Below, in pieces: positions 34,235 through 42,725 of a stretch of DNA of 64,000 nucleotides. The DNA comes from an uncultured Bacteroidia bacterium (GTDB lineage Bacteria > Bacteroidota > Bacteroidia > Bacteroidales > UBA932), in contig CADAJF010000005.1 in assembly GCA_902788175.1 (NCBI GenBank), forward strand, positions 1-64,000, given 5' to 3'. How positions within the stretch are numbered: position 1 is the first letter of the stretch; the number at the start of each line of letters is the position of its first letter. The position numbers were made by a program, and so were the translations under genes. Under the pieces are notes generated by a model. It worked only from the letters and a program-made list of their open reading frames with translations, did not search any database and was not told the origin of the DNA.

Positions 34235-36746
34235 AATTGTTCTTAAGCCAAGCGAACGCGAAGAACGTCTTCGCCAGTTATATCCATTTTTTTCTCCGGA
34301 CATCGAGACAGCTGTCTGGTCAACCATGATTGAAATCTGGGGGCTGCCCAGTAAGTGGAAGAGATTTCAAGTTCCTGCTGCTCATATCGTCCTGTCTATC
34401 ATGTCGTTATTAACTGTCGAAACATTATCTCTAGAAGTAATAAAAGTACAGCTTACCGGAAATACCCACGCATTTTGCTGCGCACATAAAGTCTTGTTCT
34501 ATTGCCTTGCTAGGTTAAAGGGCGTGTATCATGCGGATGATACTTATATGTTTCGCAATGTTATCTGCTACCTAGAGAATGCCGGGCGAACATATTATGT
34601 TCTTTGGGACAAGGACGTGAAAAGCTTTGATGATATTGCTTTTAACAGTAGTACAAGGGGAAAAACCTTTTACGTCGTGCGTGTAAAAAACACGATGTTG
34701 AAATGCTTCTTAAGGGAGGCGATGATGCATACATCTTGGACATTTGCGGGGGAGCCGAACCAACGTCGTTTTGATGATCTGGCAGCGTTGCTCGACAATG
34801 TCGCAATTAGTTGTCCGGTGTATCGCATGAACGACTTTAACCTCCATTATTTTTTTGAGGCGATTGATGAAATCAATCGTCAATTCAAAAATGGTCAAAT
34901 CACTACAGAGATTCGTGAGTTTCTTGTTAAGGACCTTATTCATTTGTTCCGTTATGCTACAAAGGTGGTACGTCTTGAGCCGTATGGCCCAATCCGGGAT
35001 GTCAAAATTCTCGATAAGAAATCCACGGTTCGTTTTTTTCTTGAGGAGTATGTAAGCCTTGACAAGACATATCGTTACCCTCATTGGCAAGGTGGAAATT
35101 TTTGTGATACTTTGGTGTCGCTGGATATTGAAAACAGCTATCTTCGCGATGCCTACGGAAAACTGCTGGAAAGTGGCAGGGAATGCCGTGTCGGCTTTGG
35201 CATGTGTCGGCATTCTCTGGTTGAGTCACTGGGACCGTTTGCAAATAGTGTCGGTAGCCCGGAGCATCCCTTTAACGAAGAAACTTTCCTCAGCCAGATG
35301 AATTTTTTTATCGCGCTTTATAGCGGGAACCCTCATCGTTCGGAGGCCCTTTCTTTCGTGAAAAATTTTTATTTGTCAATAGACGCAGAAAGTGGAGGGG
35401 CATTTTTTAGTCGTGCGAAAATCTTGACTTATAAACTTGTCACTTCGGGGCGTTTTGAGTATTATTGCGAGCAGGGTTTTGTCTTTCGTAGGTATAGTCC
35501 GTATGATACTGATTATCAGGGGGATAAGTATGTTTTGTTGGTCTCGGGAATGGATCAGTATCGCAAAAACCATCTTAAAGAGGATTATTTAGCGTTCGAT
35601 TTTTCCTTCATCGAAAATGGTTTTTATCGCCATATTGCCTGGCGGGCTGTTACCTCTTCCGTTCGGCGCATCTACAGAAAGTCGTTTTACTATATGCTGC
35701 GGGACGTACTGCCGTTTCTTATAAAATTGAAAACTTCCCCGGGTTATCCTGTTCCGCAACTTGACGTTATAGCCGGTTGGGACGCATTGTTCGTTGCGGA
35801 ATATTTTGACAGGAAGTATAAAGTCGCGATAACGTACAATCACAATCTGAGGGAGGTCCGTGATTTTCTAAAATGGGCTTCGGCAGAAAAGTTTCTTGTT
35901 GTTAATCCAGGGGCATTACTGTGCCTGAAGGGGAAGAAGACAAAGCAGCATCCCACGAACACTCCAGTTTTAGCCGACAATGAAATAGCAGAAATAACGG
36001 CTTATTTGGCGAAAAAGGCAAAGCATAATAGTATTTTTGGTCAAGTTCTAATAATAATGCAACTAAGCTTGTTGACGCCGCTACGTGTGAGTCATTCGTG
36101 TTCATTGCGTTTATCGGAACTTGTTTACGATGAAAACACGAAATCTTATTTTGTTTATTCCACCAGCAAGACATCACACGGAAAAAAACACGAAACGGCG
36201 CTTGGAAGGCGCGCAAGTGAGTTTATTATAAAAGCATTATCGTTTCACAGAAAGATCGTGAAGGCATGTCCTGACGAGAATCTGATAGATCATCTTTTCA
36301 TATATCAGTCAACAAAAGGAATGTTTACGGTTTTGGGCTCACGAGCCTTTGATCACTATTTTAAAAAGGCATGTGAGGCCGTTGGCGTCCCCACTTATAC
36401 GGCGCGTAATCTTCGTGCAACGTACATGACAAAGGCATATATTGCAGCCTCTGCCAACGGCTATATCGATGAATTTCTTCTGAAGTTGTTTGCCTATCAC
36501 CGCAGGGTTGGTACAACAATCGAAAATTACGTTAATCACACTGAGGCTTTCGCAGCACTTAGTGAACACATTAAGCGTGGCAACGATTGGCAAAAAACCG
36601 TTTACCCAGACGAAGTTGCGGCCATAAAAGACGTTATCAAAACGTACAATACTCTTTTGGAGGCTGTCAAGGATGAGTCTGCTAAAGCAGTTCTACAAAA
36701 GGAGCTCGATGGGTATATCGAAAAGCTCGAAGAGTTAAAAACGTAA
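34227..36746 (+). CDS. Tyrosine recombinase B, large type (GinB/TnpB-like)
   Basis: 839 aa, much longer than standard integrases. The first 600 residues are unlike known domains. The catalytic domain is at the C-terminus: Arg in LLTPLRVSHSCSLRLSEL, a Lys hairpin TSKTSHGKKHE, box II YTARNLRATYM (Arg kept, the usual His replaced by Arg), then FAYHRRVGTTIENYVNH with His and Tyr. Long second recombinases of this kind are typical of TnpB in Tn554 and of GinB. The ATG overlaps the stop of gene A by eight bases. Confidence 0.87.
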   Translation: MNKIVLKPSEREERLRQLYPFFSPDIETAVWSTMIEIWGLPSKWKRFQVPAAHIVLSIMSLLTVETLSLEVIKVQLTGNTHAFCCAHKVLFYCLARLKGVYHADDTYMFRNVICYLENAGRTYYVLWDKDVKSFDDIAFNSSTRGKTFYVVRVKNTMLKCFLREAMMHTSWTFAGEPNQRRFDDLAALLDNVAISCPVYRMNDFNLHYFFEAIDEINRQFKNGQITTEIREFLVKDLIHLFRYATKVVRLEPYGPIRDVKILDKKSTVRFFLEEYVSLDKTYRYPHWQGGNFCDTLVSLDIENSYLRDAYGKLLESGRECRVGFGMCRHSLVESLGPFANSVGSPEHPFNEETFLSQMNFFIALYSGNPHRSEALSFVKNFYLSIDAESGGAFFSRAKILTYKLVTSGRFEYYCEQGFVFRRYSPYDTDYQGDKYVLLVSGMDQYRKNHLKEDYLAFDFSFIENGFYRHIAWRAVTSSVRRIYRKSFYYMLRDVLPFLIKLKTSPGYPVPQLDVIAGWDALFVAEYFDRKYKVAITYNHNLREVRDFLKWASAEKFLVVNPGALLCLKGKKTKQHPTNTPVLADNEIAEITAYLAKKAKHNSIFGQVLIIMQLSLLTPLRVSHSCSLRLSELVYDENTKSYFVYSTSKTSHGKKHETALGRRASEFIIKALSFHRKIVKACPDENLIDHLFIYQSTKGMFTVLGSRAFDHYFKKACEAVGVPTYTARNLRATYMTKAYIAASANGYIDEFLLKLFAYHRRVGTTIENYVNHTEAFAALSEHIKRGNDWQKTVYPDEVAAIKDVIKTYNTLLEAVKDESAKAVLQKELDGYIEKLEELKT

Positions 36747-36757
36747 AACAAGTTGAA

Positions 36758-38326
36758 ATGAATTTGACCCCGCAACCACCAAAGAAAACGAATATCCTTA
36801 CACTTATAGAAGAAGCGGATATAACTGTTTTACCGGAACGGATTCGGATTCTGTTCGGGAGCGACATCCGTAATTGTACGTTACTTAATGTCAGCCCGTT
36901 TTTTCCGTATGCCGAGCCTAGTCAATGCGTCCTTGATTTTCGTAGTGTTCCCTCACAAATAGCCGAACCCATCCAGTTGTATGCTAGGATGGAAGTGCTT
37001 ATAGGGTTGTCTGTCAGTACCATTCAAAGCAGTATTAAACACCTTTCTCGTTTGTTTGTGATGGTACAAAAGTATCATGTATGGGACTTCCGGCTGCTTG
37101 AGTTGTCTAATTTGAGAATGGTATTAGAATCGAATAATCTTTCGGTCCATCAGTGCCTGGGGACGTGCAGAGCTTTAAGAAATTTTTATTTGGTAATGAG
37201 TTCCTTTTTCGGCCAGTCTAACATTATGATGGATATAAAAGGTTTGGAGAATATGGTAAGGCAGTATTCGACGATGGTAAAAGCGACGCAGGATGCTCAT
37301 AAAACTCCGGACATTGATTCGGAGTATTTTGACACATTAGCGGTGGAAATCCCTGTACTAGCGCATGATAAGTCATTGAGTATCAACTATCGGATGTGCG
37401 CCGCGTTACTCTGGTTGGAGATGTATACGGGGCTTCGTCCGAGTGAGTTGTTAACTCTGAGAACCACCAGTCATTATTATCGCATCACCGAATCAGGCAA
37501 AAGATATGATTACCTTCGATACGGTGTTCCCAAGCTTTCACATGGAGGTCGCTCCGAGCATTATGCGGAGTGTTGTATGCTTCCTGGTGCGGTGGCGGCA
37601 CTTGAAATGCTTCTGGATCTGAGACAAGAGATTCCTGGCCATGATGAAACGGATACCCTTTTCCTCTTAACTAATGAGGGTAATCTGAGTCGCAAACGGT
37701 TCGATTATTATATTACGCATTTGTTCGAGAAACGTTTTAATGATTTGTGTGCTCAAAAATGGGAACATATCAATACTCGTATAGTCGGTGGTAAAAAATA
37801 CCATATCCCGAACCTAACCCAATACCGTGTACATTTGGCTAGTTATCTGTATCGTGAGAACGTCGGAATTCACCTAATAGAACTGGGCATGAGCCACCTC
37901 ACTATGGCCATGCACGGTTATTATGCGCGTATGCAGGATAAGACCTTCAAGGATAGCCAGGCTCGCATGGACAATCTCATCAGAACGCGGACAAACAATG
38001 ATTTTGACCTAGAAGAACATCGCGAAAAGGGAGAAGAGTTACTTCGTGGGTTTCTTCTGGCTTTAAGCCGATTTCGCGTATTTTTTAATAAGATCAAGGA
38101 GGTGACTGAAAAAAAATACGTGTATGAAGTTGATCGATATTCGAAACAGTGTAGGAATCTTCTTTTCTCGGTAATACGGCCGACATTCAACTATCTGGAC
38201 TGGATCATCAGACGTGACGGGAAAAAGAACGTTCTGGCTCGGCATCCTTCACTTCAGTTCGTTGTCAATGATATGAGATCTTTACTAAACTTAATCTTGT
38301 TATGGGAAAAAGCGCTCACGAAATAG
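36758..38326 (+). CDS. Tyrosine recombinase C (GinC-like)
   Basis: 522 aa. Catalytic pattern: Arg in MYTGLRPSELLTLR, box II LTQYRVHLASYLY (Arg present, the preceding His replaced, following His kept), and LGMSHLTMAMHGYYARM with His and a Tyr nucleophile. The C-terminal extension (about 430-522) is helical and basic. It starts 11 bases after gene B and its 3' end overlaps the next gene by 25 bases. It is distinct in sequence from A and B, so this is a true trio, not a recent duplication. Confidence 0.87.
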   Translation: MNLTPQPPKKTNILTLIEEADITVLPERIRILFGSDIRNCTLLNVSPFFPYAEPSQCVLDFRSVPSQIAEPIQLYARMEVLIGLSVSTIQSSIKHLSRLFVMVQKYHVWDFRLLELSNLRMVLESNNLSVHQCLGTCRALRNFYLVMSSFFGQSNIMMDIKGLENMVRQYSTMVKATQDAHKTPDIDSEYFDTLAVEIPVLAHDKSLSINYRMCAALLWLEMYTGLRPSELLTLRTTSHYYRITESGKRYDYLRYGVPKLSHGGRSEHYAECCMLPGAVAALEMLLDLRQEIPGHDETDTLFLLTNEGNLSRKRFDYYITHLFEKRFNDLCAQKWEHINTRIVGGKKYHIPNLTQYRVHLASYLYRENVGIHLIELGMSHLTMAMHGYYARMQDKTFKDSQARMDNLIRTRTNNDFDLEEHREKGEELLRGFLLALSRFRVFFNKIKEVTEKKYVYEVDRYSKQCRNLLFSVIRPTFNYLDWIIRRDGKKNVLARHPSLQFVVNDMRSLLNLILLWEKALTK

Positions 38327-38910
38327 TCTCCGCTTTCGTGTCGGAGATGGGGATTCAACCGATAGGGAAGAATCAAAAGAATTTATTGAAATTTGCTGAA
38401 GCTATTATACTTATGGAGGAAGATGCCAAGAAGCTCAAGCCCTCGTTGCGCAATTGCCAATATTATTCGGAAGAGAAAGTTGCAAAAGAATTCCGAATAA
38501 GTCACGGCACGTTTCAAAATGACAAGTCTTTGCACATGATGGCGAATTGGTATTTGGAGAAAAAGAAGGCCGGTTTGGATACAGGCGACAAAAATACCCA
38601 TGTTAAGGAGCTAGAAAAATCGCTGAAAATGCAACGGAAACAAATGGAGGGATTGATTGCGCAACAGATTAAGTTCGATTCCCTCTGTGTCGAGTTAGAA
38701 AGCGCAAATACCAATGTTGTGAAACAGACCATCCGTTTCCGGCGCGCAATGGAAATTCTTAAGCAATATCGGCTGGATGCTTTAGTAGAAATATTTGTTT
38801 CCCCGGAGGATATAAGCGCATTTAAGTATGGCTTGAGGGCCGATTCTCTTTCCGAGGGTGTTCCATGCAATGTGTTAGTACAATATCCACCTAAAAAAAA
38901 TGACGTATAG
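38302..38910 (+). CDS. HTH/coiled-coil partner of the recombinase trio (GinD/TnpC-like)
   Basis: 202 aa. An HTH-like segment (EEKVAKEFRISHGTFQNDKS) lies at about residues 55-75, a coiled coil at about 95-150 (VKELEKSLKMQRKQMEGLIA, then FDSLCVELESAN) and a helical C-terminus. Tn554 TnpC and GinD have this size and character and are needed for, or shape, directional recombination; the assignment rests on place and architecture. It is the last gene of the operon. Confidence 0.75.
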   Translation: MGKSAHEIVSAFVSEMGIQPIGKNQKNLLKFAEAIILMEEDAKKLKPSLRNCQYYSEEKVAKEFRISHGTFQNDKSLHMMANWYLEKKKAGLDTGDKNTHVKELEKSLKMQRKQMEGLIAQQIKFDSLCVELESANTNVVKQTIRFRRAMEILKQYRLDALVEIFVSPEDISAFKYGLRADSLSEGVPCNVLVQYPPKKNDV

Positions 38911-39215
38911 TAGCCTGTAGGCATATTTCTTTAGTACAATTTTTTTATTGGTAAAACGACTGTTAACGAGCGCCGGCTTGCCGCGCCGTAATTGTATTTT
39001 TTTTGCGGACACATACAACTCTTGGAGGGGTTAAACCCTCCTTTTTTTTTGTTTCTTTAGTACACTAATTTATATTGTTCTGTATGTTTTCGAAGAATAA
39101 AAACGTACTAAGTAAAATATTTTATTTTGAAATAGCATAAACCTACACTCATTGATTATCAATATGTTATGATGATTGAAAAAGTTGGTACAGAAAAAAA
39201 TATTGATATTCCTTG
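38911..39215. other. Right end of the island, non-coding
   Basis: AT-rich, without a supported gene. It holds the operon terminator (39024-39050), a 13-base direct repeat TTTCTTTAGTACA (38926-38938 and 39052-39064), an inverted TTAGTAC at 39105-39111, and a 9-base inverted pair TATCAATAT (39157-39165 plus strand, 39208-39200 minus strand). The terminal TTGATAT (39203-39209) faces the ATATCAA at the left end. Six bases (TCCTTG) separate it from the chromosome. Confidence 0.65.
39024..39050 (+). terminator. Intrinsic terminator of the recombinase operon
   Basis: GGAGGG (39024-39029) pairs with CCCTCC (39036-39041) around a 6-base loop, followed by nine T. It ends the four-gene operon before the element border. 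Confidence 0.82.
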
Positions 39216-39308
39216 GTGGATACCCACCCCCAGCGTGATGTTCACTTCTATGGTTACAGGAATGGCCCGAATGCCCACGCATTTGGCCGCATGGATGTTC
39301 ACCAGCAT
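39159..39308 (-). pseudogene. yifB: YifB/ComM N-terminal fragment
   Basis: The first 31 codons (39308-39216: MLVNIHAAKCVGIRAIPVTI, then EVNITLGVGIH) are the conserved YifB N-terminus, of the form 'MLV...G-I-x-A-x-x-V-x-VEV...G-I/V-x-x-H'. After CAC the frame enters island sequence, adds 18 foreign codons and stops at 39159. The gene continues at 5985. The ATG is one base after the TGA of the upstream lipoprotein gene plus GTC, so yifB was originally the second gene of that operon. Confidence 0.9.
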
Positions 39309-39311
39309 GAC

Positions 39312-40538
39312 TCAATAGATTTCGATGGAGGTAAAATAGCCGTTGAACCTGAGCGTGGTTTTCTCGCGGCCGCGGATGAGCAGGTGCTCGCCTTTGTCCG
39401 GACAGCTGAGCGCAACGCCCAGGATGCCGTTTCTGAGCTTTATACAGCGGGAAGAGGGCAGGGTGAAAAGGTCCGATGTAAAGGCGATGAGCTCCTTGCC
39501 CAGGAACAGGCTGCGCACCGTTCCGGCCGGGCCTTCTATGAGGTGGGCCGACAGCTCCCCTTCGGCCACCAGGTCCCGGACGGGGAGATTGTCCAGGACC
39601 ATAAAATGGACATTGGCGGCATCCCGCAACCAGAAAGCGTACTTGCCCGACTGGAGCAGCCCCGTGCTGTAACCCTTCAGGAGCAGCCGCCCGTTTACAG
39701 GTACCAGCTTGCAGTAATGCGGCACCTCTGCAGAGCCCATGTTCACGGTATAATAAGTGTCTCCTTTGACCAGGCAGAAGGTGCTTTTCAGGCTGGTGCG
39801 CAGCTCACTTCTGTACACCATCCCCTCATACACGCGGATATCGAAAATAGGGCCTGTAAAGCCTGCAGGAAGGGTTTTGTAGGGTTCATCCTCCCGCATG
39901 ATGCGATACTCCCAGCTAAGAGCGTCCCCTCTGCGGACAGGGATGCCGTAGGTATAATAGACGCCGGTGCTGTCTTGGCAGAAAGCCCCGCCTTCCCAGT
40001 CGCTGTCTTCCGGGCCGCCCAGGATGGTTCCCGTAGAGGAGGAAAAGCGCTCCTGTCCGTTTACCCGGAAACTGAGGCCTTCCCTTCCCTGGCGCTGCCC
40101 AAGGGTATAGACGGCGTTGGTGGTGACCAGGAAACCCTGCAGCAGCTCGTCCCCGTGGTAACGGAAACGCTCCACTCCGTCCCGGCTTACCACTACCTCG
40201 TAGCCGTCGCAGGTGTCTGTCCACAGGCGGCCGTGACTGAGGCGGTGACGGTCAGGGTCCGGGCGTCCCTGGACCGGAACGCGCAGTTTTTCCTCCCCGT
40301 TTTTAAAAAGGACGATTTCTGCCCCGTCGGTCTGGCCGCCCTGCCAGTCCACCCCGTCCGGGAAGCAGAAGGCGGTGGCATACAGGTCCGGCTCCGGGAC
40401 AGGGGCTTCGGGGTCCAGGATGGTGGTGTCGCGCCCGCCATACCCCTGCTGATCGGAGCGGGGCGGCTGGTCGAAAAGGGTCTCGCGGCAAGACGTGGCG
40501 CTTGCCAGCAAGAAAAGGATGGGCAGAATCTTTTTCAT
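39312..40538 (-). CDS. Lipoprotein of unknown function
   Basis: 408 aa. MKKILPILFLLASATSC is a lipoprotein signal with the lipid Cys at residue 17. The mature part is beta-rich with regularly spaced segments (DGYEVVVSRDGVERFRYHGD, GVYYTYGIPV, FWLRDAANVHFMVLDNLPV) that could be a propeller, though I cannot assign a family. It immediately precedes yifB (three bases between stop and ATG) and is divergent from ispE. Confidence 0.7.
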   Translation of the reverse strand: MKKILPILFLLASATSCRETLFDQPPRSDQQGYGGRDTTILDPEAPVPEPDLYATAFCFPDGVDWQGGQTDGAEIVLFKNGEEKLRVPVQGRPDPDRHRLSHGRLWTDTCDGYEVVVSRDGVERFRYHGDELLQGFLVTTNAVYTLGQRQGREGLSFRVNGQERFSSSTGTILGGPEDSDWEGGAFCQDSTGVYYTYGIPVRRGDALSWEYRIMREDEPYKTLPAGFTGPIFDIRVYEGMVYRSELRTSLKSTFCLVKGDTYYTVNMGSAEVPHYCKLVPVNGRLLLKGYSTGLLQSGKYAFWLRDAANVHFMVLDNLPVRDLVAEGELSAHLIEGPAGTVRSLFLGKELIAFTSDLFTLPSSRCIKLRNGILGVALSCPDKGEHLLIRGREKTTLRFNGYFTSIEIY

Positions 40539-40588
40539 GGCTCACAATTTTTGCCGGCAAGGTCGCAAATGCAGGCCGAAAAACCTAC

Positions 40589-40658
40589 AATCGTAAAAAA
40601 CAAAGTGTGGTTTCTTACGATTTTTTGCTGTTTTTTACGATTTTAGCGTGTATCTTTG
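40589..40658 (+). promoter_or_regulatory. ispE: Upstream region of ispE with repeated TTACGATTTT boxes
   Basis: Two direct copies of TTACGATTTT (40615-40624 and 40635-40644, 20-base period) and one inverted AATCGTAAAA (40589-40598) precede the -7 box TATCTTTG (40651-40658). The ATG at 40664 lies five bases after the box, so the mRNA is probably leaderless. Confidence 0.5.
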
Positions 40659-40663
40659 TGCTC

Positions 40664-41500
40664 ATGATCTGCTTCCCCAACGTAAAAATCAACCTGGGCC
40701 TGCACGTGCTGCGGCGCCGCCCGGACGCTTACCATGACCTGGAAACCCTTTTTGTCCCCTATACCGGCATCAGCGACTGCCTGGAGGTAGTCACCGGGGA
40801 AGACTACAGCCGTACCCTGGCAGATCTCAAGGAGCGCTACAGCTCCCTGGCGCAGGCTGTTTCCCCGGACGGGAAGCTCATGATCACCATTGCCAGGAAG
40901 GAAGGGGTGGACTGGGACCCGCTGCAGGACCTTACGGCCCGGGCCTACCAGCTGCTGGCGGCAGAGCACAAGCTTCCGCCTATGAAAATCTTCCTGGAGA
41001 AGCGTTCCCCGGTGGGGGCCGGACTGGGCGGAGGATCGGCCGATGGCGCCATGGCTCTTTGCTGCATCTCGGAACTCGCCGGACTGGGCCTCACGGACGG
41101 GCAACTGGCCTCCTACGCCGCCCGCCTTGGCAGCGACTGTCCTTTTTTCATTTACAACACGCCCATGCTGGGAAGCGGCCGCGGGGAAGTGCTGGAGCCT
41201 TTCCCCCTGGACCTCTCTGCCTACAGGCTGGAAGTGGTGGTGCCGGAAGGCGTGAGCATCTCTACGGCCCAGGCCTACCGCGGCATCGTTCCCCGCATAC
41301 CGGAAAAACCCTTGCGGGAAGTGCTGCAGCAGGATATTTCTACTTGGGAAAAAGACCTCCACAACGATTTTGAAAGGACTGTCTTCGCCGCCTATCCTTC
41401 CCTGGCCTCCATCAAGGAGCAGCTATACACCAGCGGTGCCGTTTATGCCGCCATGTCCGGCAGCGGATCGGCATTTTTTGCGCTGTATAAAAAGGGGTAG
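40664..41500 (+). CDS. ispE: 4-diphosphocytidyl-2-C-methyl-D-erythritol kinase
   Basis: 278 aa GHMP kinase of the MEP isoprenoid pathway, phosphorylating CDP-methylerythritol. MICFPNVKINLGLHVLRRRP carries the substrate-binding Lys, SPVGAGLGGGSADGAMAL is the ATP-binding GHMP motif (about residue 115), and SGSGSAFFALY is the third motif. Length is usual for the family. The start at 40664 is set by the promoter position and by the conserved MxxFPNxKINLGL N-terminus. Confidence 0.95.
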   Translation: MICFPNVKINLGLHVLRRRPDAYHDLETLFVPYTGISDCLEVVTGEDYSRTLADLKERYSSLAQAVSPDGKLMITIARKEGVDWDPLQDLTARAYQLLAAEHKLPPMKIFLEKRSPVGAGLGGGSADGAMALCCISELAGLGLTDGQLASYAARLGSDCPFFIYNTPMLGSGRGEVLEPFPLDLSAYRLEVVVPEGVSISTAQAYRGIVPRIPEKPLREVLQQDISTWEKDLHNDFERTVFAAYPSLASIKEQLYTSGAVYAAMSGSGSAFFALYKKG

Positions 41501-41504
41501 CGCC

Positions 41505-42725
41505 CTACTTTCTTAACCAGCCTTCGGGGTTTTCGGGGGTGGAGCCTTTCCAGAGCTCAAAGTGGAACTGGTCTTCCCCGCCGATAGTATCCACTATGCC
41601 TACAGTCTGGCCTGTGACCACTTTGCTGCCCGCTTTTACGGCTACTGTCCGCAGCTTGGTGTAGAGGGTGAAGTACTCTCCGTGATTGACCAGCACGCAC
41701 TGGTTGTAACCGGGCAGCACCACAATCTGCGTAACCGTGCCGTTAAACACAGCCTTGGCCTCTGCGCCGCGCCCCACCACCAGCGTGACACCGTTGTTCT
41801 GGGGCAGGTCCACATTTTGGTACACCGGATGTTTGTGCTTGCCGAAGCGTTCCACCACGGCACCCTCCACCGGCCAGGGCAGGCGCCCCTTGTTGGCCGC
41901 AAATTCCTTGGAAAGCTTGTTGTCTATCTCCGTAGAAGTGGTTTTTCCGGTGGACGGGCTTCCCGCTTTGGGTTTGTCGGCCTTGGCCTTGCGGGCGGCG
42001 GCTTCCCGTTCTGCGCGGATCAGGTCCGCAATCTTTTTGTTCAGGGCCTCTTTCTGGCGGTTTTTGTCCTGCAGCTGCTGCTGGAATTTTGCGCGGTCCT
42101 TGTTCAGGCGGCTTACCAGCCGGGCCGACTCCGCTTCTTCGTCCTGCAGGCTGGCCCGCTCCCGCACCACCTTCTGGCGCATTTCGTCGGCCTCTCCCTT
42201 AAGCTGCAGGAGCCGCTCTTTCTCCACCTCCAGGGCAGCGGAAGTTTCGCGGATTTTCACCGCCTGGCTGCTCATCTGCGAGGACAGGCTGCGCAGGTAA
42301 CCAAAGCGTCTGAGCCCCTGGCCGACAGACTCGCTGGAAAGCAGGTACATGTACCACAGGCGGCTGTCGCGGTTTTTGTAGGAACCCCGCACCAGGCGGC
42401 CGTAATAGTGGGAAAGTGTGTCGTAGCGCGCCTGCAGGCGGTCCAGCTGCGCCTGGCAGGTGCCGATGGAATCCCGCAGGAGGGCGAGCGTCTGGTCACA
42501 GCCGGCAATCAATTGCTCCCGGGCCGATATCTTGCTGCGCACCAGCGTAAGGGTACCCACTGCCTCCGAGCTGCTTTTGGCGTTCTGGGCCAGCTGGCGG
42601 TTCAGGAGGGCAATGTCCTTTTCCAGCTGCGCCCGCTGGGTTTCCAGCTTTTTCATGGTGGTTTTCTGCGCACCTGCACCAAAGCACACGCAAAGCAGAA
42701 GGACGATATGCAGCAGCTTCCTCAT
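41505..42725 (-). CDS. EnvC-like murein hydrolase activator (coiled coil plus degenerate LytM)
   Basis: 406 aa with a signal peptide (LLHIVLLLCVCFGAGAQ). Residues 20-260 form a long coiled coil typical of EnvC; residues 280-406 are a LytM/M23 domain (PVEGAVVERFGKHKHPVYQN, LVVGRGAEAKAVFNGTVTQI, FHFELWKGSTPENPEGWL). The zinc ligands are incomplete: the first HxxxD is missing and the HxH is reduced to QFHFEL. As in EnvC the domain probably activates an amidase rather than cutting. It overlaps the TPR gene upstream by four bases. Confidence 0.88.
   Translation of the reverse strand: MRKLLHIVLLLCVCFGAGAQKTTMKKLETQRAQLEKDIALLNRQLAQNAKSSSEAVGTLTLVRSKISAREQLIAGCDQTLALLRDSIGTCQAQLDRLQARYDTLSHYYGRLVRGSYKNRDSRLWYMYLLSSESVGQGLRRFGYLRSLSSQMSSQAVKIRETSAALEVEKERLLQLKGEADEMRQKVVRERASLQDEEAESARLVSRLNKDRAKFQQQLQDKNRQKEALNKKIADLIRAEREAAARKAKADKPKAGSPSTGKTTSTEIDNKLSKEFAANKGRLPWPVEGAVVERFGKHKHPVYQNVDLPQNNGVTLVVGRGAEAKAVFNGTVTQIVVLPGYNQCVLVNHGEYFTLYTKLRTVAVKAGSKVVTGQTVGIVDTIGGEDQFHFELWKGSTPENPEGWLRK

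Larger units (their letters stand above)
5986..39215. mobile_element. 33.2-kb integrated island (recombinase-trio, GInt/Tn554-like) inserted in yifB
   Basis: The borders come from the interrupted gene. Reading the minus strand, yifB runs ...GTG GGT ATC CAC up to 39216, and resumes with CTG GTA GGG at 5985. Joined, they give GVGIH-LVGLAD, which matches the conserved YifB segment, and 31+488=519 codons, a normal YifB length. One base (C) is shared at the joint, so each border is uncertain by one base. Three tyrosine recombinases and a coiled-coil partner sit at the right end, as in GInt islands. No relaxase, coupling protein, Tra, capsid or terminase gene is present. Cargo is mainly defence-type plus many small unknown genes. 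Several stretches are visibly more AT-rich than the flanking chromosome. Confidence 0.92.

Noticed and set aside
5986..39209. GATAT shared at both island borders as an attachment core or target duplication
   Set aside because: Crossing over at GATAT would join the two yifB pieces out of frame. The CAC|CTG joint restores frame and the conserved GVGIH-LVGLAD sequence, so GATAT is part of the element's own ends.
5986..39215. Integrative conjugative element or prophage
   Set aside because: No relaxase, coupling protein, Tra, capsid, portal, terminase or lysis gene is present in 33 kb.
5986..39215. Retron, diversity-generating retroelement or CBASS-type system
   Set aside because: No reverse transcriptase, variable repeat pair, nucleotide cyclase or matching effector was found in any frame that I examined.
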